NCBI GenBank assembly: GCA_964035545.1
Contig: OZ037766.1
Location: forward strand, 2,091,501 to 2,155,500
Reading direction: 5' to 3'
Length of the DNA stretch: 64,000 nt
Origin: Bugula neritina
Lineage: Eukaryota; Bryozoa; Gymnolaemata; Cheilostomatida; Bugulidae
The notes below the pieces were generated by a model. That model saw nothing but the letters and a program-made list of their open reading frames with translations. It had not been told where the DNA came from and made no database searches. Positions 37,101-48,816 of this stretch are shown here, piece by piece (position 1 is the stretch's first letter; each line of letters opens with the position of its first letter). The translations under genes were made by a program, and so were the position numbers.

Positions 37101-40100
37101 CATGTTTCCTTTATTTAGGATTGTCCAAACTGAAAGCCTCTAAACACGAAGACGTGCGGAAGGCAGTGGAAGGTGCTCTGTGGCAGATCCAAGAAAAACA
37201 CCATCAGAATTCTAAGACAGGTGCTTCTTCTGTTCATCAAGTGATTTTTTTATATTTCCAACACTCGTTGTAGTGTCAAAGAAACATTTCAATCGTTGCA
37301 TATTAATAATAGACTTCAACTCTTTGCAATGCACCCAACCTTTAAACTGCTGTATTGTGATTATCTTCCTTGGAGACACAAGCTTTTATGTTGAGTAGTT
37401 TCAGAACGACTTTTAAGTTATGAAAAAGTGCTGATGACTTAACAACGAATAAAGTTTTGCCTGGTGTAACATTTACACCGACAACTGGCAAGTAACAAAT
37501 AAATCACTTGGATCGTTGCTTTAAATTGTAGCAAGAACTTTTTTTAATGAAATTTTGTCAGGCAAGCATTACACACATTGAATTTATTAAAGATTAATTC
37601 TAATTTAATACCAAAATAAGTTAAAATCAATTGCTTGATTTGTCGTGTAGTGACTGTAAAGAAGCAGATAATGCTAAGTTACAATCACCAATCAGCTGAG
37701 CAAATGTTGAAGATCAGGAATATACTGACCAGTCATGGCTACAAGGTCTGGATAGATGTGGACCGTATTACAGATGGTGAGTTGTTGAAACCTTACACTT
37801 GCTAGAACTGTTTGTATGTTAGTAGATTTCACAATTGTGGCTAACAGCTGGTTATATAAATGAAATATTAGTAATTAAAACAGGAAAACCGATATCGAAA
37901 TCGTTCTTGCTTTATCTAATTTATTTTTTATTCAAATGCATGTTTTCAACCACTGAATAGTTATAAATTGACTCTTCTAATTTTTTTGTTGACAGTTTGG
38001 ACACATAACTGTAAATTTTGGTTATTTTCCACAGTTTTGGAGTTTACTTTTGTATTTTTAGGGGGTTCGATGTTGGATGCTATGAGACAAGGGATTCAAG
38101 AATCGTTTTTGGTGCTCATTTTTATCAGCGAAGCTTATAAAAACAGTGTTTATTGTAGAGCAGGTAATGTATACTGTAGTGTATGTAGTGTATACTGTAG
38201 TGTATACTGTAGTGTATGCTGTAGTGTATACTGTAGTGTATACTGTACAGTATACTGTACTGTATACTGTACTGTATACTGTAGAGTACTGTATATCGTC
38301 TACTGATTTCAGAGGCTGAGTATGCATTTGCGCAGAAGAAGCGATTCCTGCCCATAGAAGTTGACGCCAACTACAAGCTCAATGGCTGGCTCAACGCTCT
38401 CCTGGGTGCCAAGTATCGGTATTGTCTGACCAACCCGCGAAGATATGACATGGAGGTGAAGGCCATTCTGTCTAAGATCAGGCATGTTATTGGTCCTGGG
38501 AGCAATGGAGATAGTGAGTATCGCCTCAGACTTGTCTGTATTCGTGCTGTGACATGCATACTTACACTTTACTCTTGATTCCGCTAGTCACCATATTTGT
38601 GTATCATTTAAGCTCCATCCAAAATTTTGAGAATTTAAGAGTTGAGTTGAAGCATCACCACACTATGCTTGTACTTAGCATGAAAGAGTTCTAATGAAAT
38701 TTACTAGTTTTTGGCTGTAGTCTGTCATAAGAAAGTTTTTTATTTCTTCTATTATATTTAACCGATGTAGGGAAGAAGTATCGGCTTCCGCCACCTATCC
38801 CAGAAGCCCACTCTCACAAGGATGATTATGATGTAACTCCTGAAGGCTATCTGAACCCCCATCCACCCCCTCTGCCAAAACCTGCTGAATTCCACTCTCA
38901 GAAAATCTCTTCCCCGGAACTGCCCAGTCCTTTTGCATCTCCTGGGGCTACACTTTCAACTCCCTCCAACCACCAATTGAAATGCTCTTCGTGGACTTCA
39001 CAGCAAGTTGCTGATTGGCTAGACTCGTCTAATCTATCTCAGTTTAAAGAGAGGTAACGAGTTACTAATACCAGTTGAATTGTGCATTCAGTTAGGTGGT
39101 CATAATGAGCACATTCTAGAATTTTCCAGCTGAAAAAGTGTTAGGTTTTTGTATTGCTTTCTGAGTTGAGTTAGTGTTAATAGTTCTTGAAACTGGTATC
39201 AAGTTAACACTTAAACCTGTTGGCAAGGTCATTTAAAGGTGGCACTGATTGCATATGACTTGGTTTAGCAGTTTAACAGTAAGTATATGCAATGGACTGG
39301 GCTGCACGTAATGGCATGATGTTATTTGTAAGTCGCTAACTAAAGATATTTCTTATCGTTTACTATAAGTCTTAGTGTAGAGTAAGAAAGATAAATGATC
39401 TTGTATATAGTAGACAAACAGCCATTTTTTTACAGTCAGGAGTTGTCTGTCCTTTAAATAAACCTTCTGTCAAGAAAATAGAAATCTCAAACTAAAACTT
39501 CCGGTTATTAGTTAAAAATACAGGCTGGATAAGAACTGATTGTATGACAATATTGTGGTTTCCCTTTGTGTAAATGTATTTTAATTCTAGTTGAGGAAGC
39601 AAGTCAAAAACATATTAAGAAGTATCAGTGCTATTTCAAACTTGTTAGCAAATTTCACCCGTAATTTCTTTTTCTAGTTCCTTGTAATAATTTCATAGCA
39701 GATCTTTGATTTTTTGATTTGCACTTAATTTCTTGTTCCTTCTGAGCAGATAACTCTAATGTTAAGCAATTTCTGTTCATAAGAAACATGATTTTTTTCA
39801 GCATTAAAAACTGTCAATCTGGCATGTGAAAAGCCCTAAAGATACTTTATATTGTGATAATTATGTGTTTTCTATTGCTTGGAAAACTGTAGATCTTTAC
39901 TTATAGTGTGGTTTTCCCTCTAGAGTTTAAGTTGAGGGTGAGAAGAGTTTGTGTTACACTATAACGACAGTTTATGCTATAATTATTTTCAAACTCTAAT
40001 GTTATTTGAAAAACTTGCGAGTTTGCACAAATGTTGATTTTTAGCATTTTAAAACAATTAATATAATTTAATATAATATAGTTTCAACAAGTCAGACTGT

Positions 40101-40343
40101 TTATATTAAATCTTTTAAACTCCGCTATGCCACTACTAAGTCTATCGTCATACATCTATCATCACATACTCCTTGGTTTCTAGTTTCAAGGAGGTGGACG
40201 GGGAAATGTTAGCTGAACTCGTTCTTCTCTCTCGAGATCACAAAGATATGTTTTACACGCTGCTGAACAAAACATCAGTGACTCATATCGCTGACTTTCT
40301 CAGATTCAGCTGCGCTGCCAGGAAGTTATACATGCAGCAATAG
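34181..40343 (+). CDS. ARM-TIR-SAM protein (gene A), candidate TIR NAD hydrolase or signalling adaptor
   Basis: Nine exons: 34181-34776, 35037-35717, 35947-36842, 37119-37220, 37651-37776, 38062-38163, 38313-38513, 38771-39053, 40184-40343, total 1048 residues. Intron phases are 2,2,1,1,1,1,1,2. A Ser/Thr/Asn-rich start of about 145 residues leads into a long helical ARM-like region with typical armadillo phrases (LIDALTRVAVNDHNKLKVID, then AAANALWNLAF). The TIR domain (about 762-885) has IMLSYN, GYKVWIDVD, a BB-loop-like DRITDGGS, FISEAYKNS and a C-x-x-E (YCRAEAEYAF) whose Glu835 sits where TIR NADases place the catalytic Glu. A proline-rich linker (HPPPLPKP) follows. A SAM domain (about 974-1043, WTSQQVADWLD) ends the protein. 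The order differs from SARM1 (ARM-SAM-SAM-TIR). Activity is inferred, not shown. Confidence 0.9.
38164..38300. repeat. Minisatellite filling the intron between two TIR exons of gene A
   Basis: The 149-base intron between exons 6 and 7 is almost entirely tatactgtagtg and tatactgtactg units. Only the donor and the last 20 bases before the acceptor are free of it. The mirror frames in Cys/Tyr/Ser are spurious. Confidence 0.8.
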
Positions 40344-40539
40344 TCAGCCCTAGTCCACTAATTATAAAGTTGTCCTATCTTTCAAATACCTGATGGTTTG
40401 TTTAAATCTTCAGTTGTTGGTTCATAGCCATTTTTCAACCTTTACAATAGTCACTGCGCCAGTTTATTTATGCTGTATCTTAATTTAAGAGTTTTTTTTA
40501 AAAGTTAGTTGATAGAAGTACATCTCACAATAGTGCTCA

Positions 40540-40545
40540 AATAAA
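40540..40545 (+). terminator. Polyadenylation signal of ARM-TIR-SAM gene A
   Basis: First AATAAA after the TAG stop, about 200 bases downstream. Further AATAAA hexamers occur near 40706 and 40720. Confidence 0.5.
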
Positions 40546-40749
40546 TATAGGATTCTATCTTTTTATAGTGTAATGATCTACAATTGCCAACTGTTTCTGT
40601 GTGTTTGACATTTTAAATTATTTTTGTATTTGATTTTATATTTCAGACATTCTTTTAGATGTTTTTATCACATATATATTTTATTTTCATATCTCTTTTT
40701 ACCCAAATAAAATGTATTTAAATAAACCTAATCTATGCACATCCAAATA

Positions 40750-41860
40750 CCCACAGTTCTATTACTATAATAAAATTTTCTGTGGAACATAGCAAAAGGA
40801 TTTTGTTGAACAATCTAATATGGCGATTTAGGTAGATCTACAACTATAAATCTAGTTGTGAATATATTCTTAGTGTCCTAACACCTACATCAACCGTAAC
40901 CAGGTTGTTACAGCATGTTAGGACTTAAAAATATTAGCACAATTCTAGTAAATAGAGCAAATGGTTTAGGATAATTACAAATGTGTAGCAAATAGTGAGG
41001 TTGTGGCATTAATGTGAATATTATATCATAACTTGTTTATACTAATACCGTAACAGTTTGGTTGTGGCAGCTGTTAAATTGAACATAAAGCTATAGTTAT
41101 CTTCTCCTGTGCTACAACGACATCCTTTTTTTCTTTGAACAACGTTGCCTAGGCGTCTAGAAGTTTTAGCGTCTCGTAGGAGGATTCATCGTACAAACCG
41201 TTAAAATAACTCTGAATAATATGTAAAACACGAACTATAGTTCCCGTGACAATGCACAAACATAATAATATTGTTGTTGAGGCACATGAGACTTTTCAAG
41301 GTATTGCCGTTTTCCATTTAACGTCTGTTTATTCGTGTAAATGCTTAAATTATGATGGCTTTGGCGTCTAAAACCACTTTTTTCTATGAAACTTGAAAGC
41401 TATCATAATTTCATTCATGTGAGCTATTTTACTATGATAGTTACAACGTTAAAAATATTTACAACCAGTTGCTAGTAGTACTACGTCTACTAGTACTAGT
41501 AGTAGTAGTACTACACTGTCACTAGTCACTAGTACTACTAGTACTAGTACTACTAGTACTACTACTACTAGTAGTTGTACTACTCTGATAATTATAATCA
41601 TAATGTCTAGTCACTAATGATGAATTACTATCATTATGATTATGGTTAATATTATATTCATATTGCCTATCTTTGCTATTTTGTACACAGCATGAGTGTA
41701 AAAGGATAAAGTCTGCCATTTTGTATTTTGCAATCAAGTTTATATTCTGACGTGATTTAAATAAGTACAATAACCTATCTATAATTTTCTTTAAATTTTA
41801 ATGTATTCTAACCTTGGCCAAAAGCAAATAAACTCATTTTATATTAAAACATTGCAGCCA
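40750..41860. other. Intergenic between ARM-TIR-SAM genes A and B
   Basis: It contains the CTAGTA palindromic microsatellite at 41471-41585. No open frame is supported: the reverse-strand frame at 41522-41770 is the mirror of this repeat. A tgcag acceptor-like site lies just before the start codon of gene B. Confidence 0.4.
41471..41585. repeat. Palindromic CTAGTA/CTACTA microsatellite upstream of gene B
   Basis: About 115 bases of actagtactactagtagta-type sequence. The unit ACTAGT is its own reverse complement, so the block can fold on itself. A similar ctactagtactactag cluster lies at 57447-57500. Confidence 0.75.
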
Positions 41861-41867
41861 ACCAGCC

Positions 41868-44800
41868 ATGTCAAGATCATCAGGTTCAGGCTCATCATTG
41901 CCACCATTAGTTGATGAAAGCAAAAAGTCTCATGTGCAACACAAAACAAAGAGTCCAGATTATGCTAATAAAGAGTTTTCTAACTTCACATGTGCTGCTA
42001 CTACTGGTGTGTTATCTCAACCAATGATTCCTGTACCTCCGCCACCTCCACCACCACCAGCTTCTTCTTCTTTGCCTTCTGCGTCATACGACCCGGAAAT
42101 TACCAACGCTTTACGGGCACAAGTTCGAAGACGTCAGAATGTTGATAAAAAGCAGTCAGAAGATATAGTTTCTTCTGGCTCCTGCAACGCCTCTCAGTCA
42201 TTTGATCCGTCCCTTACAAGGGTTCCAGTTCCTCCCCCTATGCTTATACGAGACGTGTTGTGTGCCCAAATCCAAGGAACAGTCATGAACGCCAAACAAC
42301 AACAAAGTCTTAGTGGTTTACACAAGAGATTTACTCCAAAGTATATGCGGAACTGGGTGTTGCAAGAAGACAACCTGACCAATTGTTTAGAAGATGTTGG
42401 CTATGCAGTGAGAACATTGAAGGCAGTGCAAGGGGCATATGCTAGCGGAGCTGAAGATTACAAGCCATATTTTAGGTATATTCACAGTTATTCATTCTTT
42501 TGTAAACTTTGATGTCTTTGTTGTAGACTATGTAAACTCACTCTCTCAGTTTTTTACTCACAGAAGTTTATAGTCGCTATCCCTGTGAGAAACGCTTGAT
42601 GGAAAGGGTTTTTGTTAGAATGGGCTAAGGACTTATTTAAATGAGGCACAGGAGCAATTATGACTGGATGCTCTTCCTAACATCACCAATGGCCTTTGTC
42701 GGGGTTCGAACCCATGACTTCGTGTTCACAAAGCAAACACTCTAACCCCTAGACCACGGCTGCTCCCTTGTTGTAGACTATATATTTTTTACAAATAACC
42801 AACTTTACCAGACAGTGTATGTATGCAATGTTTGACTAGTTTAGTTCTATTGAATGAGCATTCTTCTAGTATATGCCAGCTGATACAGTCAGCTGTTGAA
42901 TGTTGATATGTTAACTTGCTATGTTACCTTAAATTTTATATTTTCCAGGTTAATTTATGAGTCGGTAGTACCTGTACGTGATGACGTTTCACAAACTGCC
43001 AAAGAAAAGATTATGCAAGAGTTACTTGGCTGTGGTTGGGTGCAGGTGATTAACGTTTACTTAAAGTTGCTGATTGAAGATGTCATAAACCCGCCTACAA
43101 ACAAAGAAGGTGCAGCACTTCACTTGGGCGGGCCTTGTGATAATGTGGTTAGCGCAATAGACACCCTGCGTCACCCAATTCACTTGTTTTCTACAGATAT
43201 TGTGACACAAATCTTTGATCTGTTCTACAACATTGTCATTGAGAGCCTGCAAGCTCTGAGCGTTGTTGAACTAGCACCCGATTCTCGAAGAACTGCCCCT
43301 AATCGACTTATGAATGCTTTGATTAGTGTGCTGCTTGATTTTCTACAAATTGCCGAGATGCGCCGGTTGAAGTTTAAAAGTTCGGATACCCAAGATTTGG
43401 AGACTTTGCTTCAGAAGTATGTAGTGATTCTGTCAAAGACACCATTACAGTCTTTGTGTCTAACAGCTTTGAGTTTTCTCGCTTCGGTAGAAGATGAAAT
43501 TCAGTCCCGCTTTTCTGTTCGTTTTCTACAAACTACTAAACTTACTGATGACAACAAAGATCAGTTTATGAAAGATGCCTTATTTGTGGCTCAATATTTA
43601 GCAACTACCTCGTTAGAAAATCATATGAAGCACCCATGGAGATACCAATACGAGTTCGGGCAAGTATTACAATTGATTCATGAAAATGATTTTGTATTGA
43701 ACTGAACTGTTTTGAAACCCTTGATGCTGTCTTGTATTTAAATAATCAATTTTAGAACTTTTCATATAAATTATAAAGACTAATATATTGCAATAATAAA
43801 GAGTCTTGTAAATTTGGTGATTCAGTAAATAAAAATTGTTTTTTGTTTGCCGTATGATGTTTGCTTCTGGTATTCTAAAATTTTGTTTTGTTTATTATTT
43901 CAGTTTTGTAACTCGATTTGCAACTGGCAAGCCATCAAAAAATTGCTCGATTCAAACTCAGCTAAGTGTATACGAGGCTATGATAAAGGATGGGCTTTGG
44001 GACACATTTATCACAGACTTGTATAAGAAGGTGATGGACTATTTGGACGCTAATGGCGATGACAAGTTGCTCAACCCAACTATTAACACAACTCTAGTGA
44101 ATATCTACTACGGATTTCTGCTCACTACGAATGGTATTGACATTTTAAAGAACAGCTCAACTCTACAAACAGTTTTCAATCATTATCATTCCTTGGTCGT
44201 CAGTCAGCTGCAAGTGCCGAGAGTGATTCAAGTTTTTCACGATGAGGTTTTGATGGGAAGCGCCCTCTATGCTCTAGGCAGAAGTATGATGATGATGGTT
44301 CATAACTTTACGTATCGTCATGAACCGAGTATCCCTGTGCTGAGAGAGCTAGGTATGATTCGCATTGCCAGGGATATTCGAGCAAAAGCGGACATATCTA
44401 CTGTGAAGACAACCAGCTTGCTAATAATAGCCTATCTAATAGATGAAGGCGAAAACAAGGAAATGATGAAAATGGCTGACTCAGAACTGAAATATTTAAT
44501 AGCCGAGCTGGAGAAGTCATTGCTCTCGGCAACGGCGTCTATCTTCGGGCCACAAGAGTTGATAGAAGGACTTACAAGGATTGCCGTTGTGGATGAAAAT
44601 AAATCGAAGTTGATTGACCAAGGAATACTACCTCTTCTGGTAAAGTCTCTCAAGAACAGCAGGAAGTATGAGTCGAGTCATCAGGCTGCTGCCGCCAAGG
44701 CTCTGTGGACGTTGGCTTTTAATGATGGCAGTCGACAGCGAATAATTGAGGAGAAAGGCTGTATGAATGGTAAGCTGTATAAGATTGTTTATCACTGCAA

Positions 44801-47800
44801 CCATAGTTTTAGATTTGTACTGCGATGACTTCATGCGATGCAGTATGCTGTAGTCAGACATACTACTACCTAAAGCTTGCTAGTTTAAAATACTGGATTT
44901 TAGCAGATGATTATAACATGTTATATGAAATTTTTTCTGACTATGATGTGTAAATTCTTAGCATTGAACAACTTGAAAGACTCTGAAAACCCCAAGCTGA
45001 AGGAAGCCGTGGCCGGAGCTCTCTGGGAACTGGGAGGGAAGAGTAAGCGAGTGGAATCTAGCAACTTCTTTGGTGAAAGAGGTATTTTATTTATATATTG
45101 AGAATTCTTTAGTAAAGAAGGTATTAGATTTATGATTCATGAGTTTTTTTTTAAAGAAAAACAAGTTTGTTTGTAACCTATAGGTATTTCATAAACTCTA
45201 CTGCCTTTAGAAAAAACCATCTGCTCTTTGAAGAGCCGGAATATTCTAGAGATCATATCTAAACAAGTTGCCCAGTAAAATAAGGATTGTGTGTGCATTC
45301 TATTTTTAGCTGAGAAGCATATTATGTTGAGCTACAACCACGAGGCTCAGAATGAAGTCCTCAAAATGAATAATATGTTAAAAAACCTGGGCTACAAAGT
45401 TTGGGTGGATGTAGAAAAGATAACGGAAGGTAAGCCAGACTGCTGGCATTTCTATTTTTAGAATAATTTTATTTTTTTTAATTATATAAAAGAGTATGTT
45501 GTTGTGATGTTAGAACTAATACATGTTGTTGTTTTTTATGCCTGCATGGGGAGAGAAGTGCGAGATTTAACAAATTAAGTGATATTTGCTAGTACGTGTG
45601 CACTAATTAAAAAAATATTCCAATTGGCAGAGTTTGTGTGTTGTATGTAGAGTTGTCTTCTTTTGCAGAAAGTATTATTTCTAATACTTTGAAAATTTAC
45701 TATTATATATAGACATGCTTCAGTGTGTAGACTTAAATTTATATTACATCATTCACATGTCTGAACACTTGTGTTTAGATGGTGACTGTTTTCCTAGTGA
45801 TAAAAATTATCAATCATTACAATAGTTTTGCATACCTCACTACGGTATTTGCTTACAGTAACATATGCTTGTGTGATTATATGCATACAGGGACATGAAA
45901 TATATGCTTACTGTAGCATGTAAAAGTTACATTATTACTCATATCTGTATTTTAAATGGTTTATCTTGTTTATATGCTTGGAATGATTAAAATAGACAAT
46001 TTATTTGATTAATAATTTAATTTTAATTGATTGATTGATTGATTTATTACATATCACAAACATGACAACACGTTGCAAAATTCAGTGTAAATACTGGCTA
46101 TAATAAGTAGGAATGAACAAAAATAAGAGAAAAAATCAAAACTCTGTTGGATTATTTAAAATAAAAGCTCATTTAAAGTATTTACAAGATGTCGCAAGAA
46201 GCTATCTCTGCCCCATGCCCCTCTATATTTGATGGTTCGATATCTTCCAGAAGGGCATTGACTAAGAAGTTGTTGATGAAATGGTCATTGTCTGTTATAT
46301 ATTTGATGGCAAGTTCTTTAGTGAGTTTCTGAATGTGCAAATTAATGTTTAGATACTTAATTCCGAGTTTTGAGCAATCTTTGAGAATTCTTCGAATAGC
46401 CTTTTTATCACTGGCATAGATACAAGTAAAAATAGTAGGTAGACAATAGGCGATGCGGGACATGATTAATTTTTCTTGTGAAATTTCAGGAGGCTCCACC
46501 CTAGAGGCCATGGCTGATGCAATAGAAGGATCTTATTTGGTGTTAATCTTCTTTAGTGAGGCGTATAAGAAAAGCGCAAACTGCCACTCAGGTGAAGATC
46601 TGCAGCTTTTACTATCCTCAGTTATAGAGGTCATTGTGTGTGAGAGTTATAGAGATCATTGTGACTTACATTCTGCCTTATGTATAATATATTAGACATC
46701 GATGCTTTAGCTTATTTGTAGTATAATAGTAGTCATTATGTATAATTCACAGCGATGTCTATATGAAAGACTTATTATATCACTCTTCGTTATAATATAC
46801 AATAGATGTCGTTGGAAGTTGTATTCAATTGACTGCGAGTGACTTTTCCTTAGCTTGAGTTTTGGTCTGGGATTCAAGGTCAGAGTTTGACTGCCATATT
46901 ACATGAACTGACAACTTCCCATGCTGTAATATCTACTAGAACCAATGCTACTATATTATATATTATTCAGTCTCATGTCTCAGTGAAAATTGACATCTTT
47001 TGAATTGTTTTACTGTATCAGAAATAAGAGTAACTTTTAAATAAGAGTAACTGTTGAAACCGCATTTCTTTTATATTAGTAAGTTTGTAGTTTGCCCGAT
47101 TCACTGGTTGGTTTTATTTGTTTCATGTAAGTTTCACATAAAGTTTGTTACATTACCTCCTGCACATACTTTTTGTGTTTAAACATTGTAGTAACTCATT
47201 ATTTGCCTGAGAACCAAGCTATACATGTTTATTTGTGATGCTATTACAAAAAAGAATCTTTGTTTTTTGTAGAGGCGGACTACGTTTTTGAAAAGAGGAA
47301 GCAGTTTTTGCCGATACAAGCTCAGCCGGGCTACAAGCCAGATGGGTGGCTGGGGATGCTGATGGGAACGAGATACAGGTACACCTTAGTCCGTCCTGAC
47401 AGGTACGAGGCTGAGATGAGTAAACTGCTTCAACAAATTCAACAAATCACCAGCAGCGAGGTGGGGAGTGCTGCCACTGTAGAGAGTTCTACTGCCACCG
47501 CAACTAGTATAGTTACTCCTAGCATAGCTTCTGGTAAGTTTATTCTGTCTCTAACTACAATATAGACTATTATATATCAGAATATTTGAATTCCATTTGG
47601 CATGTAATATGCTTTGTACTCAAAAACAAATATTTCAAATTGTTTTTGTCCCAGAATGCTTCATTTGCATAATTATACAGTCATTTGAGCGCCAAGTTGT
47701 GAATTATTATTGGTTAGTTCAGTACTTGAAAATTTCATGCAACATGTATGTTATGTGTGTTTACTTTATAACAATAATTGTAAATGTAGTTTTCAATTTA

Positions 47801-48816
47801 TTACATTTTCACTGATTATCAAGCTACTTATACTTTAAAATATATTGTATTTTATATTAGGCAATGCAATTTTGTAATGCAATATTATATCATATTATAT
47901 TGTTTTCTGCATGATATCATATAGCATAGTATATTGTTATGCGCTTCTTTGTACCTACAGATGCACTGATTTATAAAGACAAAATATAGTAACTGTTTTA
48001 AAATGTGGGAAAGTGAGTTACATGACATAAAAATAATATACAAAAAATGTTAGCATCAATTAGAATTGTTTATTACAGGACAATACTTATCACTGGCTTT
48101 ATCTACATGTTTACATGTTGTTTTCACTACTTCAATCTCACTAAGCTTGTATGTTTCTATCCATGACTACAGAAGCTGCTCCAGTGTTCAAGCCACCTGT
48201 TGCAAGAGACTTTGAGTGTAAAACCTGGACCCATCAGAAAGTGGCGCAGTGGCTAGATGAAAATGATCTCACACATTTGAAAGAAGTGTAAGTTATCTTC
48301 TCTTGTAAAGAGCGGACAAATACCTCTAAGATGTTTATTGCTTTGACTATTTACTGCCTACCAATGTTGTGTGAAAGTCTAAACAAATTTTATATGGCAA
48401 AAGGAAAAGTCTTGCTTCTGAAACGCCTGCATAAATTTTTTATCAGAAGCATGCAGTGCAGTTGATCATATTAAAAACATTCATTTCTATTTATTTATTA
48501 TAAACTTTTATTTGTGGAAATGGAGAGTTTCACAGGTTATATATTATTCTCAAGGTTTAATGTTTTTTAAAAAATATTTCTAAGTTTTACAAAAAAAAGC
48601 TTCCATTCAAACAAAGCAAAAGCACTCTGCTCAACCCTTCAGGCGAGTGACTTTTCATATTCCAGGATGAAAGATTTTGACGGCCCCCTCCTTGTTGAAC
48701 TCGTAAAGATCTCCACTGATGTCTCCACGCTTTACGGACTTCTTGGCAAAGTTCCAGGTATCAGCTTAGCTGACACACTTAAACTGGGTCGAGAAATACA
48801 AAAGCTCTTCAAATAA
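41868..48816 (+). CDS. ARM-TIR-SAM protein (gene B), tandem paralogue of gene A
   Basis: Nine exons: 41868-42475, 42949-43659, 43904-44769, 44962-45081, 45310-45429, 46490-46591, 47273-47533, 48173-48287, 48666-48816, total 1017 residues. Intron phases are identical to gene A, and the sixth exon is 102 bases in both. The N terminus has an eight-proline run (residues 57-64). ARM-like repeats include LIEGLTRIAVVDENKSKLID and AAAKALWTLAF. The TIR (about 771-895) has IMLSYN, GYKVWVDVE, GGSTLEAM, FFSEAYKKSANC and the C-x-x-E (CHSEADYVF, Glu843), then GYKPDGWLGML. A Ser/Thr/Ala-rich linker replaces gene A's proline-rich one. The SAM (about 944-1015, WTHQKVAQWLD) ends the protein. Intron 2 uses a GC donor. 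Intron 1 holds a SINE and intron 5 a LINE remnant. Likely an intracellular NADase or adaptor; function inferred. Confidence 0.9.
42532..42767 (-). mobile_element. tRNA-derived SINE with 14-bp target-site duplication, in intron 1 of gene B
   Basis: On the reverse strand it starts gggagcagccgtggtctagg, followed by gttagagtg (A box region) and gggttcgaacccc (a perfect B box), a tRNA-like head of about 73 bases. The body contains gttaggaagagcatccagtc, resembling a core found in several animal SINE families. The element is flanked by exact copies of ttgttgtagactat at 42518-42531 and 42768-42781. The duplication is undamaged, so the insertion is fairly recent. Confidence 0.9.
46021..46475 (-). mobile_element. 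3' remnant of a non-LTR (LINE) retrotransposon in intron 5 of gene B
   Basis: The reverse strand has an open frame (to about 46182) with LIMSRIAYCLPTIFTCIYAS, then KAIRRILKDCSKLGIKYLNI and LAIKYITDNDHFINNFLV. This resembles the region after the reverse transcriptase in invertebrate LINEs, where a Y-C-L-P segment is followed by an I-x-R-I-L helix. The frame is followed by atgtaataaatcaatcaatc, an AATC repeat of the kind that ends many LINEs. The 5' part is missing. The frame runs artificially into the antisense of exon 6. Confidence 0.6.

Noticed and set aside
42695-42767. Functional reverse-strand tRNA gene
   Set aside because: The promoter boxes are good, but the sequence continues into a SINE body and the whole is bounded by a target-site duplication.
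46182-46511. Independent reverse-strand gene inside gene B
   Set aside because: Its first residues are antisense to exon 6 and the rest resembles a truncated LINE; there are no splice or promoter signs.
34181-48816. Calling the two genes SARM1 orthologues
   Set aside because: SAM follows TIR, only one SAM is seen, and the TIR resembles other invertebrate TIRs more than SARM1, so orthology is not supported.
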